DNA from: Tricholoma matsutake
Lineage: Eukaryota > Basidiomycota > Agaricomycetes > Agaricales > Tricholomataceae
Assembly (NCBI GenBank): GCA_026075535.2
Contig: AP026541.1
Location: 11,532,001 to 11,596,000, forward strand
Direction: 5' to 3'
DNA: 64,000 bases
The position numbers and the translations under genes were made by a program. A model generated the notes under the pieces. The model was not told the DNA's origin, did not search any database, and was given only the letters and a program-made list of their open reading frames with translations. The number at the start of each line of letters is the position of its first letter. The stretch's first letter is position 1. Below are positions 1 to 8,949 of this stretch, one piece after another.

Positions 1-1184
1 CATCAAGTAATTTCTGAAGTGGGCTGATGGATGAGGAGAATTCACTTGGGTTGACAAACTTAATCATATGTCCAGCCCTTTAGCTCTATGCTGTAACATT
101 GGACTATGGCTTCTTCATAGTTCATGTACTGCATCACAGCATTCAGATTGCCAGTGATGTTGACTTGTGATAGCAGGCACAAGTAAGGCCAGTATTAAGA
201 AATATGATAAGTGAGCAACTCTGCACCTAACATTGCAGCGATCTTCTCCCAGATCTCCCTTTTCATATTGTCTGCCTTCTGTTTAGATGTTCTGAATAAG
301 TCTGAAGTTTGAATATGGTGGTTAGAGTGACTATTTTTAGATTATTCTTGCAGTACTCACTAACAGCATCATATCCACCCACCATGAATGCCTCCAGCCT
401 TGTACCAACTTCTGAGGTATCCCATTTCTTCCAAACAGCTATCTTCATGTATTCTTCAAGTGCTGGTGATGTAAAGAACCACTGCAGCTGCATATGGTAA
501 TCTGCAGAATCTCATACAATACAGAAAAAGCCTTCAATTCCAACACAGTATGTCACACCAGTCATCTATACATTTGTCAGAAGAGCACACCTCAATTCAA
601 GAAATCTTGCAACTGCTTACCAGGAGTTGCACATTATGGGCCACATTGGCTACATCTTGAATGCAGGTGTGTGCAGTTAGGCAACAAATTTTCATGGTGT
701 CCTGTTTATATGATTGAATTCTTCAATCAGCTCATCTTTTTCTTCCTTGCTAAGAGCCTCATATTCTTCTTGATATTCCTTCTGGAGAGCTACTAATTTC
801 AAAGAATTTCCTTCTGCATGGTTTGTATCAGTATGGAACCCATAAAGGAGACAGGTATAAAAAACCTTCATGCAAGTTGGTGGCCTTGAGACTTTTGAAC
901 AGATTATAAGCATTGGTGTTGTGATTGTGAGTCACCATCTTTGTGCCCCCTTGAAAAAATATGTCAAGGAAGTATCTTGGCTTTTTATTGAATCATTTTC
1001 TGAGCTCATCTGCTTTTGCAATATACCACTCACTGACAGCATCATCAATCTGTTGCTGTTTCTCCTGATGTGCTTCTAGCTTCTCCATCTGTTGCTGAGC
1101 AGGAATTGGAGGTGGTTTCTGGCTTGGCAGGTGTCTCTGTTGAGGTGTGCTCACAGTTTGCAGAGTTGAGAGCACCATTGGCAT
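1..1184 (-). pseudogene. Decayed transposon-associated agaricomycete gene family (function unknown), runs off the left edge
   Basis: Minus-strand reading gives a broken protein. The order is a Gln-rich segment (about 1184-1050), a segment containing KKPRYFLDIFFQGG (near 1000), a Glu/Lys-rich segment with EYQEEYEALSKEEKDELIEE (about 800-730), then FFTSPALEEYMKIAV and WDTSEVGTRLEAF (about 480-390), RTSKQKAD (about 285), and near the edge a segment with NAVMQYMNYEEA followed by NPSEFSSS. From memory this order matches a large family of basidiomycete predicted proteins that is common near transposons and has no known activity. Several frameshifts and stops separate the blocks, so it is not a working gene. 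The C-terminus lies beyond base 1. Family recall is from memory; the block order is seen directly. Confidence 0.6.
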
Positions 1185-1781
1185 ATTAAACTTGTTTGTT
1201 TATCAAGAACACAACAAAAGACATAAGTGGTAAGACAACCATACAGAGGGAGAAAGAAAACTAAATAGAGCAAATTTAGAGGAAGGGTATAATCCACCAT
1301 ACTTGGAGGTAGCCATTGTCCCCATTTGCAAGGAAAATAAAACAAAAATAATAAACTAAAAGGAAAGGTGAAATGAGACATAAAAAGGTCTGACACAACA
1401 GAAGGGGTAGGGGGAAAACTAAACTTATGCCATAATTTGTGTCTAATCTTCAGAATGGTTACCACCTTTGCCTGCCATCCAATCTTCAGTCAATGCATCC
1501 TATAATAGGGTATTGTATTCATTGGAAAGAGATAACCAACTGAGCAATATGCCCCACTGAGTTGGTGGATCGTTCCAGACAATGAGCATGAGTATTTGAT
1601 GTGATGAAGGTCATAATCAGTGATGAATTTTGTTGTGGCAGGACCCAAATTGGGAATGGCAGTAGCTGACTGATGTTTAGCCTTAGCATGTGTAGCAGGA
1701 GATTGGGGGACAGAAGGAGTTGTGGCAGAAAAATTCAGTGGAGTGCCTGGGTGCCCAATTGGTCAAGGGAACTTTGAAGTG
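1185..1781. other. No gene recognised
   Basis: AT-rich sequence between two minus-strand coding remnants. It could hold intron or degraded exon sequence of the neighbouring gene family, but I see no conserved motif, repeat array or terminal repeat. Confidence 0.5.
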
Positions 1782-2588
1782 TCAACTGGTGGGAACTTTG
1801 AAGATTTTGTAGCAGGACATGAAGTACTGAGAGAGATAGTTCTTGGCTGGAAATTTGGATGCTGTGGTAGGGGACAATAGCAAAGCATGCTTAGATGGTG
1901 ATGGTGGTTCAGATTGAGAAGAATTCAGTGTGCTTCCATGATTCAGTGCCTCATGCTTCACCAGGATAGCCTCTTGGGTGTGAAGCTTGGCAAATGTGGT
2001 TGCTAGCTCATCATGTAGATTTGAAATCTCTGACACATATGCCTCCTTCATTTGGGCTGCACCTTTTAATTGCACTTCTAGCTTGATGATTTTTTTAGTG
2101 GCATCCATCAAACTCAGCATGTTGGAGTCAGGTTCCTCTGGATCAGCAAAATAACTATTACTGGATTGTGATAATTGTGGCATGATGAGCACGGCTAGGA
2201 ACAAACTAGTTGGTGGAGAATCAGTTGATGTGGATACATCAGAAGGCGACATGAGCAATGGAAGTGACCCATAAGGGCATCCATGAACAATGTAGTGGGT
2301 TGATCCAGTGGAAGCAGGAGGTGGGATAATGTGAGAATAAAATGAAGGAGGGTATGGAATAGCTCCCTTCTGTTTCAGTGACCAGCCAAAATTCTGAGTG
2401 GCAGCAGTCCATTGGTTGATAGTAGGAACACCAATGGCCTCGATGAGTTTTTGCACAATAGCTGCAACAGGATGGTGACAATCAGGTTGTTCAGTAAGGA
2501 GGCAAGGTGGTATATAGACATCAGCTTTAATGTGTTCTGGAAGAGCAGGTGCACCTGGGATTGTAGTGCCTTCAACATGTGGGATCAT
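1782..2588 (-). CDS. Hypothetical protein, 268 aa, with C-terminal coiled-coil tendency
   Basis: A single open frame from ATG at 2588. The N-terminal third is Pro/His-rich (PHVEGTTIPGAPALPEH, then PPSFYSHIIPPP) and the middle is Ser/Pro-rich. Residues about 160-215 (DATKKIIKLEVQLKGAAQ onward) have the heptad-like Leu/Ile spacing of a coiled coil, followed by a Ser/Pro tail. I do not recognise the family. It lies just upstream, on the same strand, of the decayed transposon-associated gene at 1-1184 and could be its 5' exon or a companion gene of the same mobile unit. The frame is uninterrupted, but low-complexity composition makes function uncertain. Confidence 0.4.
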   Translation of the reverse strand: MIPHVEGTTIPGAPALPEHIKADVYIPPCLLTEQPDCHHPVAAIVQKLIEAIGVPTINQWTAATQNFGWSLKQKGAIPYPPSFYSHIIPPPASTGSTHYIVHGCPYGSLPLLMSPSDVSTSTDSPPTSLFLAVLIMPQLSQSSNSYFADPEEPDSNMLSLMDATKKIIKLEVQLKGAAQMKEAYVSEISNLHDELATTFAKLHTQEAILVKHEALNHGSTLNSSQSEPPSPSKHALLLSPTTASKFPAKNYLSQYFMSCYKIFKVPTS

Positions 2589-2800
2589 TGTAGAACTTCC
2601 ATATGCTCAATCCCAGGCTGTGGCCTACAGGTAAACAGTTGCTCACAGTGGTGGGGTATTGCTAAGAGAAGTGGAAAACTAAAGTTAGAAAGAAAGAAAA
2701 ACAAGCCCCACCACCTCACATTTGTAGTGAGGGTGGGGTGTTGCACAGCCATGCAGCATGGTGTTGTTGTCATTGTCATGCTGTTGCTGTCCCCTGTTAT
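2589..2800. other. Low-complexity flank of the Harbinger-like element
   Basis: The sequence is rich in GTTGTTGTCATTG-type words and contains, on the minus strand, an intron-end-like CTAACTTTAG. The same composition resumes at 7538 on the other side of the Harbinger-like element, suggesting that the transposon landed inside one low-complexity module of the kind found at 7538-8480 and in elements A-C. Confidence 0.35.
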
Positions 2801-2893
2801 AGAGCCTGTTTGGTAACAGAGCATGTGCAAATAATATGTCATAATTTGCTGTGTGATTAGAGGTTGCCAAAATGTCTGCCATCGGAGCTCAAA
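2801..2893 (+). repeat. Left terminal inverted repeat of the Harbinger-like element
   Basis: Starts AGAGCCTGTTTGGTAA and ends in CCATCGGAGCTCAAA. The reverse complement aligns over its whole length with 7447-7537, with a few substitutions and small indels. The GCCTGTTTGG word near the tip resembles known PIF/Harbinger and Tourist ends. Confidence 0.85.
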
Positions 2894-2926
2894 ATTGACA
2901 TGTGAAATTTATGGCTAATCATCAGA

Positions 2927-3063
2927 GCATGTTGGATTGCATAGCGTGTTGGATTGCATAGCGTGTTGGATTGCATAGCGTGGTGGATTGCATAGCACAT
3001 TGGATTGCATAGTGCATTGGATTGCATAGCACGTTGGATTGCATAGCACATTGGATTGCATAG
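2927..3063 (+). repeat. 17-bp tandem repeat, about 8 copies
   Basis: Unit CGTGTTGGATTGCATAG. The 13-base core TTGGATTGCATAG is nearly invariant, while the four bases between cores vary (CGTG, CACA, TGCA, CACG). It lies between the left TIR and the transposase start. There are no unique spacers of constant length, so it is a minisatellite, not CRISPR. Confidence 0.9.
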
Positions 3064-4299
3064 TGCAATGCGTTGAATCAATGTACAGGGCAATGCATCA
3101 AAGTGAGAAGTATGTTTTATAGCTCAGATAATGAACCATAGTGTTGAACCTGATCATGGATAACCCTGACTTCGCACATTGGCAAAGGCAGCAACACATT
3201 ATCCAATATGCAGCTCTTATTGTCAGCATTCTTGTGACTGCTACTGCCAATATACTGCAGAGCCTGTATGCAAGAGAGCCTTACCACACATCTGCACTTT
3301 CTGGTGAAGCTTGGGTATTGGAGCTGCTCTGTGGTCATCCTGACCGAATTCGTACTGAACTTGGTGTAAGCCTTGAGGTTTTTTAGCAAACTTATTCAGG
3401 AGCTTTGACATATTGGCTATGACAGTTCAAGACATGTATCTCTAGATGAACAACTGGCTATCTTCCTTTATATGTCTGTGACTGGCCTAACTATCAGGCA
3501 TGTTGGTGAAAGATTCCAAAGATCAAATGACACAATATCATGGTGAGAAACAAATGAGCCATTCACAAACTCATCTCATAATTTGAATTTAATGGTAGAT
3601 ATTTTTGAAAGATGCTGTTCATTTTCTCCTCCCCTCCCTTCTATACAAAGTTTGTACAGTTGCCAAAGGCTAATTACCGACTTCCCCATCATATCCACTG
3701 AAACCCCAAACTTTGGCCATATTTCAAGGATGCCCTAGGAGCAATAGATGGCAGCCACATCCACTGTGCACCTCCCGCTATTGAACGACCATTCTATTGA
3801 AACCGCAAAGGGTTCATCTCACAGAACTGCCTTTTTGTGTGTTCTTTTGCTCTTCATTCTGTATACAGTCTATGTGGTTGGGAGGGCTCTGCATCTGATG
3901 CACAAATTTGGGATAATGCACACTTGAGAGACTTTCAAGTCCCAGAGGGACAATACTATCTCGCTGATGCTGGCTTTCCATCATGCAAAGAGCTTCATAT
4001 TCCATACAAAGGTGGTAAACTTTGCACTCCCCCCGTATTCCTATCAGAGTCCTAGGAGTCTGAGTTTTCTGATAAGAGTCCGATTGGAATCTGATAGGAG
4101 TCCTACTAGTCCAACACTAGTCCTAGGAGTCTGATAGGAATCTGATTGGAATGTATCTTGATGACCATGTACTTTTATTTCCAAGAAATTCCTAGTAAAT
4201 TCCAAGTAAAGTCCTATGCAATTCCAACAGGTAGTAAGTAGTCAGAATACCACACCATTTTGGAAGACTTAACTTGGTGAAAGTGCTTACAAAATAAAT

Positions 4300-4386
4300 G
4301 GACAGAGCAGGAATTGAACCCCAGACCTTGGTATATAAGTGACATGACTACCAAACAAGTGCTCAACCAGTTGAGCCACAGGAGCA
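4300..4386 (-). other. tRNA-like sequence, left end of element A
   Basis: On the minus strand an A-box word TGGCTCAACTGG (12 of 12 to TRGCNNARYNGG, about 4366-4377) is followed by a B-box word GGTTCAATTCC (4310-4320). Order and spacing are those of a tRNA or tRNA-derived SINE head. Acceptor-stem pairing is poor, so it is not called a functional tRNA. Transcription would run out of the element to the left. Confidence 0.65.
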
Positions 4387-4479
4387 TTAATAAATATGTA
4401 ATATAAAGTCCATTTAAAGCACTTAGGATTAGTTCACTTATTTTTAACCTCTCTCACAAGAGCTTGAAAAAAAATTGTT

Positions 4480-4637
4480 GAGCCCTCGTGACTTCGTGAG
4501 GGAGTACATAACTAATATAGATTTAAAAAAAAAACCCCATGCAAACACGGGGGGGAGAATTAATTATACTATTTAATTATACTATTTTAAATTCTACAAA
4601 AAAACCCACCCCCCCACAAAATGGGGGGGAGAGGGTG
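4480..4637. other. Three consecutive hairpins in element A
   Basis: Inverted repeats at about 4481-4502 (CCCTCGTGA with TCGTGAGGG), about 4535-4558 (ACCCC with GGGGG) and about 4606-4637 (CCCACCCCCCCA with TGGGGGGG). The same positions in element B also hold three hairpins of different sequence. Confidence 0.6.
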
Positions 4638-4821
4638 GTGGTGCGTCATGTTGGCTGTCTTGTCAGCCCTGTCCCATCATTTCCCCTCCCTCTTGTCTCC
4701 ATCATGTCTCACCTCTCTCAACTTGCCTTCCCCGTGGCTTCCTTCCCCTCCCTCCTCTCCCCTCCCTCCTCTTCTGGTTGTTGTCTCCCTTTCCCCTTGT
4801 CATTTCATCCCCCCCTCCTCA

Positions 4822-5022
4822 TCACCCTTGTTTGGGCTGCATGGCATCGAAATTGGTCGTTTCCAGTCCTGGGGGCTCATCTAGAGATGGGGGTGGTGGG
4901 AGTTGCTGGGTTGAGGTGGTTGAGGTGGGGGGGATGGAAGTGGTGTGCTTGTCATCATTGGTGGTATGGTGGAAGTGATGAGCTGGCAGGTGTGACAACG
5001 CAGCTATGTGCTTTGTCATCAC
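4822..5022 (-). CDS. Low-complexity ORF of element A
   Basis: Starts MMTKHIAALSHLPAHHF directly inside the right-hand tRNA-like sequence and continues as Thr/Pro-rich low complexity. Element C (plus strand, about 53619) begins MTKHIATSSNVPAHH, and element B (minus, 38154) begins MMTNQHSCITNDDASSS at the matching place, with similar DNA around the start. Shared position and N-terminus argue for a real 5' exon or leader, but no domain is recognisable. Confidence 0.35.
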   Translation of the reverse strand: MMTKHIAALSHLPAHHFHHTTNDDKHTTSIPPTSTTSTQQLPPPPSLDEPPGLETTNFDAMQPKQG

Positions 5023-5059
5023 ACCTGCAGGAATGGTATGTAGTGTAGTATGATCACTT

Positions 5060-5150
5060 ACCTGTACTGACTGCTTAGCGTAATGGTATTATTGTCAGTT
5101 TAGGCTTACATAATCTTCTGTAATGTCAAGTGTTCAATTCTTGTGTGTGC
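5060..5150 (+). other. tRNA-like sequence, right end of element A
   Basis: A-box-like TAGCGTAATGGT (about 11 of 12) at about 5076-5087 and a weaker B-box-like TGTTCAATTCT near 5131-5141, oriented outward to the right, mirroring the left end. Confidence 0.5.
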
Positions 5151-5930
5151 ATTTAATTTTTCATTCTATATTTACTAAGTAAGGCTGCTTTCATTCCTAT
5201 CGGAATCCTATGTTGTCTGATGTCTTAGCATAACTTCGGACTAGTCCTATGTGATTTCTATGATTGGAAATTCCTAGGAAATTCTGATAGTCTGATCGGA
5301 ATCTGATCAGACTACATTGGACTGGACTAGGACTAAATGTGCCATTTCATGTCAATTTGGCTGGTGAAAATGACATTGGAATATGGTTGGATTCTGATCG
5401 GAGTCCGATCGGAATCATCAGAATCATTGGATTCCTATAGGAATATGGGGGGGAGTGTAAAGACCTCCAAAGGTGTGCATTATCACCTTGCTGAATGGGG
5501 CCATGCCAATCTCAGGTAAGGGCATTCATATCCCATCATGTCAAGCTTGGCTCAATACTGCAAATAAAGGCCTCAGAACAAAGAAGAGTTATTCAATCTA
5601 CGTTATTCATCAGCACACAATGCTATTGAACACATTTTTGGTGTTTTAAAACGTCGATTCTGAATTTTTTTGCTAGCACCAGAATACAGCCTGGAGGTGC
5701 AAGCCCAGATACCTGCAGCATTGGCTGCTATTCACAATTTCATTTCTATCCACAATCCTCGTGACCAGCCCATCTCGAGTACAGCCTCTGGTGGAGGGCA
5801 GATGTATTCAGAAGACATCGATGTCGATGTTCCATCAATGGAAGCTCCTGGGCCTGATGATACAGATCTATGTTGGGATATGATTGCACAGAAGATGTGG
5901 GATGATTATGTTCATATTTGCACAGAATGA

Positions 5931-6271
5931 GGTATTGATATGGACACCATGATTGACTATGACTTGGATGATGACAGTGGTAATGATACTGACAACAATG
6001 ATAGTGACGACGATGGTGGAAATGACTAGCTATACAAGTATACAACAGTTGTTAAATGGAGCTACATATCACAATTACATACAACTGAGATATTCTGTCA
6101 GAAACTCCCAACCCACTGCTTGATGACTGCTTGTTGAAGCTCCTTCTCCTGCAGAGCTATGTACATATCCACCTCCTTGTGATGATCCCCGAAGAATACA
6201 ATAAGAGCAGCCTTTTCCATGACCAAGAGACCATCATCGCATTCTTGAACTAGATGCACCGCTTCCTGGCA
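5931..6271. other. Tail of the convergent Harbinger gene pair
   Basis: Short Asp/Gly codons trail the transposase to about 6030. On the minus strand the SANT/Myb-like frame appears to extend past its present TGA to about 6080, with a Gln-rich segment resembling that family's C-terminus. No separate gene. Confidence 0.4.
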
Positions 6272-7337
6272 TCATGTCACAGCCTTGTCATCTGCACTCT
6301 CAGGAGGCTTTGAGGCTACTAGTATCACTTGAGTCATATCCTTGATGCTGCCGTGGAGTTCAACAAGAGTAACAGCAGGAGTAACCTTCTCGACATGTTG
6401 AGAGGTAGAAGGGGTCTTTGATGACAAAGAGTGAGTGGTGGAATGGTTGGAGGAGCTCCTGGCCTTCCTTTTCCCCTTCTCCAATGAGGTTAACCTCGAC
6501 TTTTTGCTATGCGCCGAAGGGACAGAAAGTGCTGTTGAGCTCCTAGGCTTCGAGGCCTCATCATCCGGTAATCATTGTCATTTGGCAGCTGGATGTGGCG
6601 GTGAGATGTTGGGAGAGGAAATAGCAGTAGGGGAGATAACGGTGGAAGCAGAGATGGCAGTGGAGGGTTGGCTAACTATATCAAAATCCATATCTTCGTT
6701 AGTGGGGGCCTGTGATGTCGCATCTTCATCTTGATCATTGGGGAGTGATGGATTGGCTTCAGTTGGTGCATATGAGTGCGTGCCAGTCACACCTGCAATA
6801 GGCATAATCATCTTTATGTATGACAGCCATCGCCAGCCTCTGTTACAGAAAGCCTTCATTGGGTGATTTTTCTGAATAAAAAAAAAAGAAACTGATCAGT
6901 TTTTCACGAGATAGATGATGTTTTACTAATGATGCACCTTTGTCTGGATCATTGTCTGCCATACTTGGGCTTTGGCATCTGTCATAATATTTGCCCCTCT
7001 CCCAATATCTTGTTCATTCTCTGGGGTATCCCAGTGGACACCAGATGTATCTTGATAAGTTTGGATGGCGTGATAATTTGTTTTCAGCTGAGATCCATCA
7101 ATGATCAGTTTGAATGCAGAAGAAGGGTGAACTTACTGCATGCCACTTGGTCTTCACCTGCTCCCAGGTCCTGGCCTTACTTGGGATGGCTTCTGCCACA
7201 GCTACATATGTCTTCTTCTTGAAGTTACCTGCATCACCAATCTCTGACTTCTTCACAATGAAGTGCAGCAAGATGACCTTGATGTCATGATCAGCCCATG
7301 GTTGAGATGAGTTTATGGGAGGAGGGATGCCAGCCAT
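6272..7337 (-). pseudogene. SANT/Myb-like DNA-binding protein of the Harbinger-like element
   Basis: Starts at ATG 7337 with a Trp-containing helix domain (WADHDIKVILLHFIV; TYVAVAEAI; WEQVKTKWHA). There are introns at about 7135-7092 (GTAAGT...TCAG) and about 6937-6873, with an exon between them reading TSGVHWDTP and ANIMTDAKAQVW. Then come FCNRGWRWLSYIKMIMP, an acidic Ser/Thr-rich linker, and a basic KGKRKARSSSN stretch. PIF/Harbinger elements carry such a second protein, which in known members binds the element and helps import the transposase. Two TGA codons near 6575 interrupt the linker where CGA (Arg) would fit, so it is probably inactive. Confidence 0.75.
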
Positions 7338-7446
7338 TATTTTAGAAAGACAGTGAAGGTAGAAAGCTGTTACAGCAGTGGCAGCCAGACAAATGAGACC
7401 TCATTGTTCTAAGCACTGGCCATGGGCATTATCAGGCATTATACAC

Positions 7447-7537
7447 TTTGAGCTCCGATGGCAGACATTCGGCAACTCCCAATCACACTTTCAACTTTGG
7501 CAAGTTATTTGCACAAGCCCATTACCAAACAGGCTCT
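7447..7537 (-). repeat. Right terminal inverted repeat of the Harbinger-like element
   Basis: Reads TTTGAGCTCCGATGGCAGAC inward and ends TTACCAAACAGGCTCT at 7537, the inverted match of 2801-2893. Confidence 0.85.
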
Positions 7538-8480
7538 TTGTTGTGTTGTGGTCCCCCATCATTGTTGTTGTCCATGGTGTTGCTGCCCCCCTTGTTGTGG
7601 TCATTGTTGTTGTTGTGGTGTTGCAGTCTCCCATCATTGTCATTGTTGTCCTGAGTTATCCATTGTCACCTGCCATTTGTCATCCCTTCCCATTCATTGT
7701 CCCCACTGTTCATGTTCGTGTTGTTGTTTGGCATCCCCCCATTCCATCATTGTCAGCACCTCCATCTCCCCATATGAGCAGGGGTTTGCAGGATGGGTGG
7801 TGGTGCTGTGTGATATGGAATTTGTGTGTCATTGTTGTCCAGAAATTGGGCCTGTTGTGGCCCTGTGAGCAGATGTTCACAGCAGCAGTGTAGGGCACAG
7901 GGAGTGGAGGTGTCGGGGGGTGTCACTTGGTGGCCACACAACATTGTTTAAGACCCTAAATAGAAAAAACAAAAGTTAGTTAGTAGACATATGAAATCAA
8001 TCACAAAAAAATGCCCTATGGCCCAAATAATGTTAGTCGTCATTTGGGCCCACTTCACAGGCGGGGTGGTGATGATGTATCCACATTGGCATCATCATTG
8101 TCATTGTCATTGGCATCAATGCAGCATCACGGGAGCATGGGGCAGTGGGTGACATCATTATCAAAAGATAAGAATCTAAAAAAGAAGAGTATCAATTAGT
8201 AGAAAAGAACAACACAACAATGAAAAACATACCTGACTAGTTGTCATTTGGGCCCACTTTCCAGTCATTCAGTGTGGTGTTTTTGAGGTGGATGGTGTGG
8301 GTGGGTGGTAGAGAGGATGCAGTGTTGTGGGTCATTGGTGGTCATGGGAGTTGTTTGGAAAGTGGTGCTGCTTTCTTTTTTGAGAGCGCAAGGATGACCA
8401 AATGGTCTGTGTGCAGCCATGGGGTATATTAGCACTTATGAAATGAGTACTTTTTGCCCCCAGGGTTCCCATTGCCCTCT
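7538..8480 (-). other. Low-complexity exon/intron-like modules with a GGGCCCAAA/TTTGGGCCC motif
   Basis: GTTGTTGTCAT-rich sequence with repeated TTTGGGCCC words (near 8017, 8045 and 8247). On the minus strand these abut intron-like segments: a GTATGT donor near 8232 and an end TTTTTTAG near 8177, and an acceptor with CTACTAACTAAC then CTATTTAG near 7960. The same arrangement occurs inside elements B and C. It may be the body of a further composite element whose ends I could not find. Confidence 0.4.
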
Positions 8481-8548
8481 TGTATAGTTTATATTAGTTG
8501 TATTTTTTGAATACATTACATAGGTTTACCTGAGTAGTATAGGATATA

Positions 8549-8738
8549 TAGTACTGTGAGAAGACTGGTTGCAACCAGTTTTCAAATAGTTTTTCAAATA
8601 TTCTCAAATAGAGGCAACCAGCAACCCAACCGCACTCAAAACTGAGCAACTGCAACCAATGGTTTGGTTGCATTCAGTTGGGTTTGGTTGCATTTCAGTT
8701 TTTTATTCTGGTTCAGTGAACTGGACCTTTAAACACTA
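8549..8738. mobile_element. Possible hAT-like MITE with GGTTGCA array
   Basis: The right end, read inward, is TAGTGTTTAAAGGTCCAGT, close to the end of the well-bounded MITE at 58546 (TAGTGCTTTGAGGTC). The left end TAGTACTGTGAGAAG is only weakly similar, and no matching 8-bp duplication is seen. The interior is an array of GGTTGCA/TGCAACC words. Confidence 0.4.
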
Positions 8739-8949
8739 GGCATGGACAAGAAAAGATGATTCCCTGTCTACACAAACACATGATGTCATGTGACCACTAA
8801 GGGATTTGCCAGACTCTGGCTCTATCTACTGTTGGCTCAGCTCTGGACTCTGTTATGGACTCTACAGGCACTGCTGCCATGTCTACAGCAAGCCATTTTC
8901 CAAAAGTATCTGAATACACAACAATTGGCTGATTATCAAATACCACAAC

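Larger units (their letters stand above)
4015..5467 (-). mobile_element. Composite element A (TIR, variable arrays, tRNA-like ends, 8-bp TSD)
   Basis: Left end GTAAACTTTGCACTCCCCCC; right end is the complement of GAGGTCTTTACACTCCCCCC (15 of 20 matching). Flanking copies of CAAAGGTG (4007-4014 and 5468-5475) are an 8-bp target duplication. Excising the element restores the transposase reading PYKGVHYH, which fixes the boundaries. From each end inward come a short-repeat array (about 4035-4215 and 5190-5455), a tRNA-like sequence pointing outward (4300-4386 minus; 5060-5150 plus), three hairpins (4480-4637) and a low-complexity ORF on the minus strand. It encodes no transposase, so it must be moved by another element. 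8-bp duplications are typical of hAT and some other cut-and-paste families. Confidence 0.85.
3141..5930 (+). pseudogene. PIF/Harbinger DDE transposase (DDE_4 type), interrupted by element A
   Basis: Likely start at 3141 or the in-frame ATG at 3156. The N-terminal part has a Harbinger-type region (YHTSALSGEAWV; LDEQLAIFLYM; HVGERFQRSNDTIS). An intron follows at about 3542-3597, then the catalytic core GAIDGSHIHC (first Asp, about 3739-3765) and LADAGFPS (second Asp, about 3959-3984). After element A come the rejoined segment HYHLAEWGHANLR, an intron at about 5516-5571, and HNAIEHIFGVLKRRF with the catalytic Glu (about 5615-5660). All three acidic residues are present. Stops at 3798-3800 and 5661-5663 are TGA where the family has Arg, consistent with CGA-to-TGA change. 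The acidic C-terminus ends near 5930. Confidence 0.85.
2801..7537 (+). mobile_element. PIF/Harbinger-like DNA transposon with TIRs, transposase and SANT/Myb-like gene
   Basis: About 90-bp imperfect inverted repeats bound the element. The outermost bases are AGAGCCTGTTTGGTAA at 2801 and its complement ending at 7537. Inside are a plus-strand DDE transposase (3141-5930) and a convergent minus-strand SANT/Myb-like gene (6272-7337), the two-gene layout of PIF/Harbinger elements. A 17-bp tandem repeat follows the left TIR, and composite element A (4015-5467) is inserted in the transposase. A clean 3-bp target duplication is not obvious (TAT at left, TTG at right), so the ends may be off by a base or mutated. 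Multiple stops show it is no longer autonomous. Confidence 0.85.

Noticed and set aside
2798..2800. 3-bp TTA/TAA target duplication for the Harbinger-like element
   Set aside because: Left TAT and right TTG do not match; not claimed.
2927..3063. CRISPR-like array
   Set aside because: Repeat 13 bases, spacer 4 bases and similar in sequence; it is an ordinary 17-bp minisatellite in a eukaryotic transposon.
4300..4386. Functional tRNA gene
   Set aside because: Box order is right, but acceptor and anticodon stems do not pair well; kept only as a tRNA-like head.
4539..5048. 169-aa plus-strand ORF in element A
   Set aside because: It runs through hairpins and simple repeats; the minus-strand ORF has a start shared with elements B and C.
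7378..7893. Val-rich 171-aa and Cys-rich 136-aa ORFs
   Set aside because: Overlapping translations of a GTTGTTGTCAT-type low-complexity sequence spanning the Harbinger TIR; no domain.
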